Under the pieces are notes generated by a model that was not told the DNA's origin, ran no database searches, and saw only the letters and a program-made list of their open reading frames with translations. This document shows positions 41,243-41,860 of a stretch of DNA of 41,860 nucleotides, in pieces. Each line of letters starts with the position of its first letter. Position 1 is the stretch's first letter. The DNA lies in assembly GCA_017963165.1 (NCBI GenBank), contig JAGCTZ010000136.1, positions 1 to 41,860 on the forward strand. Reading direction: 5' to 3'. Origin of the DNA: Treponema sp. GTDB taxonomy: Bacteria; Spirochaetota; Spirochaetia; Treponematales; Treponemataceae. Both the position numbers and the translations under genes were made by a program.

Positions 41243-41860
41243 TTAGTCCTTATAAATCTTATCTTCGTCTACAAGACTTTCAGCTTCGTCAGCTTCGCGG
41301 TCTTCTTCTTTAATTTCTGTAGGCTGATAGTTAGAGTAGTCTACAATTTCTTCATCTTCATCTTTCTTTGCAGCATCAGTAACGATTTCTTCGTCGTCAT
41401 TAAGGTTTTCAAGAATCTTAAGACCAGCTTCGTTGTCTGATTCAATTACAGCATTTGCAATGATAGAAGTGAACAAAGAGATAGCGCGGATAGCGTCATC
41501 GTTTCCAGGAATAGGGTAGTCAATACCTTCTGGGTTACAGTTTGTATCAACAACAGCAATGATTGGAATACCCATTCTGCGAGCTTCTGCAACTGCAAGC
41601 TGTTCCTTGTGTGTATCGATAATGAAGATACATCCAGGGAGTTCTTTCATTTCCTTGATACCGCCAAGGTTCTTTTCGAGCTTAGCCTTTTCCTTCTGGA
41701 GAGCAGCAACTTCTTTCTTTGTAAGATTTTCGAATGTGCCATCAATTTCCATCTTTTCGATTTTCTTGAGGCGCTGAAGTGATTTTTTGATTGTAGAGAA
41801 GTTTGTAAGCATACCACCAAGCCAGCGGTTGTTTACATAGAACATACCACAGCGTTCAGC
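41243..41860 (-). CDS. rpsB: Ribosomal protein S2, N-terminus beyond window edge
   Basis: 205 residues of S2 are visible, beginning inside the [14 protein letters not shown] motif that normally lies near residue 90. [45 protein letters not shown] and the helix that follows are all typical of S2. The last 50 residues are a poorly conserved acidic tail ([28 protein letters not shown]) that extends beyond the usual S2 end. It is the first visible gene of the operon. Confidence 0.96.
   Translation of the reverse strand, partial: AERCGMFYVNNRWLGGMLTNFSTIKKSLQRLKKIEKMEIDGTFENLTKKEVAALQKEKAKLEKNLGGIKEMKELPGCIFIIDTHKEQLAVAEARRMGIPIIAVVDTNCNPEGIDYPIPGNDDAIRAISLFTSIIANAVIESDNEAGLKILENLNDDEEIVTDAAKKDEDEEIVDYSNYQPTEIKEEDREADEAESLVDEDKIYKD

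Noticed and set aside
1..41860. CRISPR arrays, insertion sequences, integrase or prophage genes
   Set aside because: No evenly spaced direct repeats with unique spacers and no transposase, recombinase or phage proteins are encoded in the window.

Overview
The window reads as chromosome from an AT-rich spirochaete of the Treponema lineage. Three things point there: the gene order dnaG-rpoD-Zn-ribbon protein-rnpB-TPR protein-mreB-mreC-mreD-PBP2-rodA; the order rpsB-tsf-frr-uppS-cdsA-dxr-rseP; and short lipoproteins and exported proteins of Treponema type. From memory both gene orders resemble Treponema pallidum and T. denticola, but I could not run a comparison. Almost everything is housekeeping.

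Layout. 1-717: the end of what may be an integrated element. It holds a truncated minus-strand DUF3791-like gene, direct repeats, and a 3' tRNA-Gly-like fragment that still carries a tRNA-style terminator. 718-8463: NCS2 purine permease (+), threonine synthase and a lipoprotein (-), alanine racemase (+, possibly behind a 12-codon leader ORF), FolC (-) and TrpS (+). 8464-12660: foldback DNA, CCA-adding enzyme and a small membrane protein (-), then a membrane-anchored SPFH-like protein coupled to a divergent GT5 glycogen-synthase-like enzyme (+). 12702-12961: tRNA-Thr and tRNA-Tyr with their own promoter and terminator. 13045-18923: an operon of MBL-fold hydrolase, 66-aa protein, MltG, DnaG and RpoD. 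19189-27230: coiled-coil Zn-ribbon protein, RNase P RNA, TPR protein and the complete elongasome set MreB-MreC-MreD-PBP2-RodA.

27231-34050: a lipoprotein and an EAL phosphodiesterase diverging from a promoter region with a mirrored 26-bp element around a foldback; RfbD and an exported protein (-); an aminotransferase and the canonical GlgA (+). 34051-41860: a long minus-strand operon reading rpsB (cut by the window edge), tsf, frr, uppS, cdsA, dxr, rseP and an exported beta-propeller protein.

Functionally the window joins envelope growth (Alr, MltG, MreBCD, PBP2, RodA, UppS, CdsA, RseP), translation (TrpS, two tRNAs without encoded CCA plus the enzyme that adds it, RNase P, S2, EF-Ts, RRF) and glycogen metabolism (two GT5 paralogues). 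I see no CRISPR array, transposase, integrase or clear novel multi-gene system. The most interesting signals are non-coding: large foldbacks between genes, a BIME-like inverted pair in the tsf-frr gap, the mirrored promoter element, a tRNA-Thr with two non-canonical positions, the alr leader ORF, and a tRNA-derived junction at the left edge.
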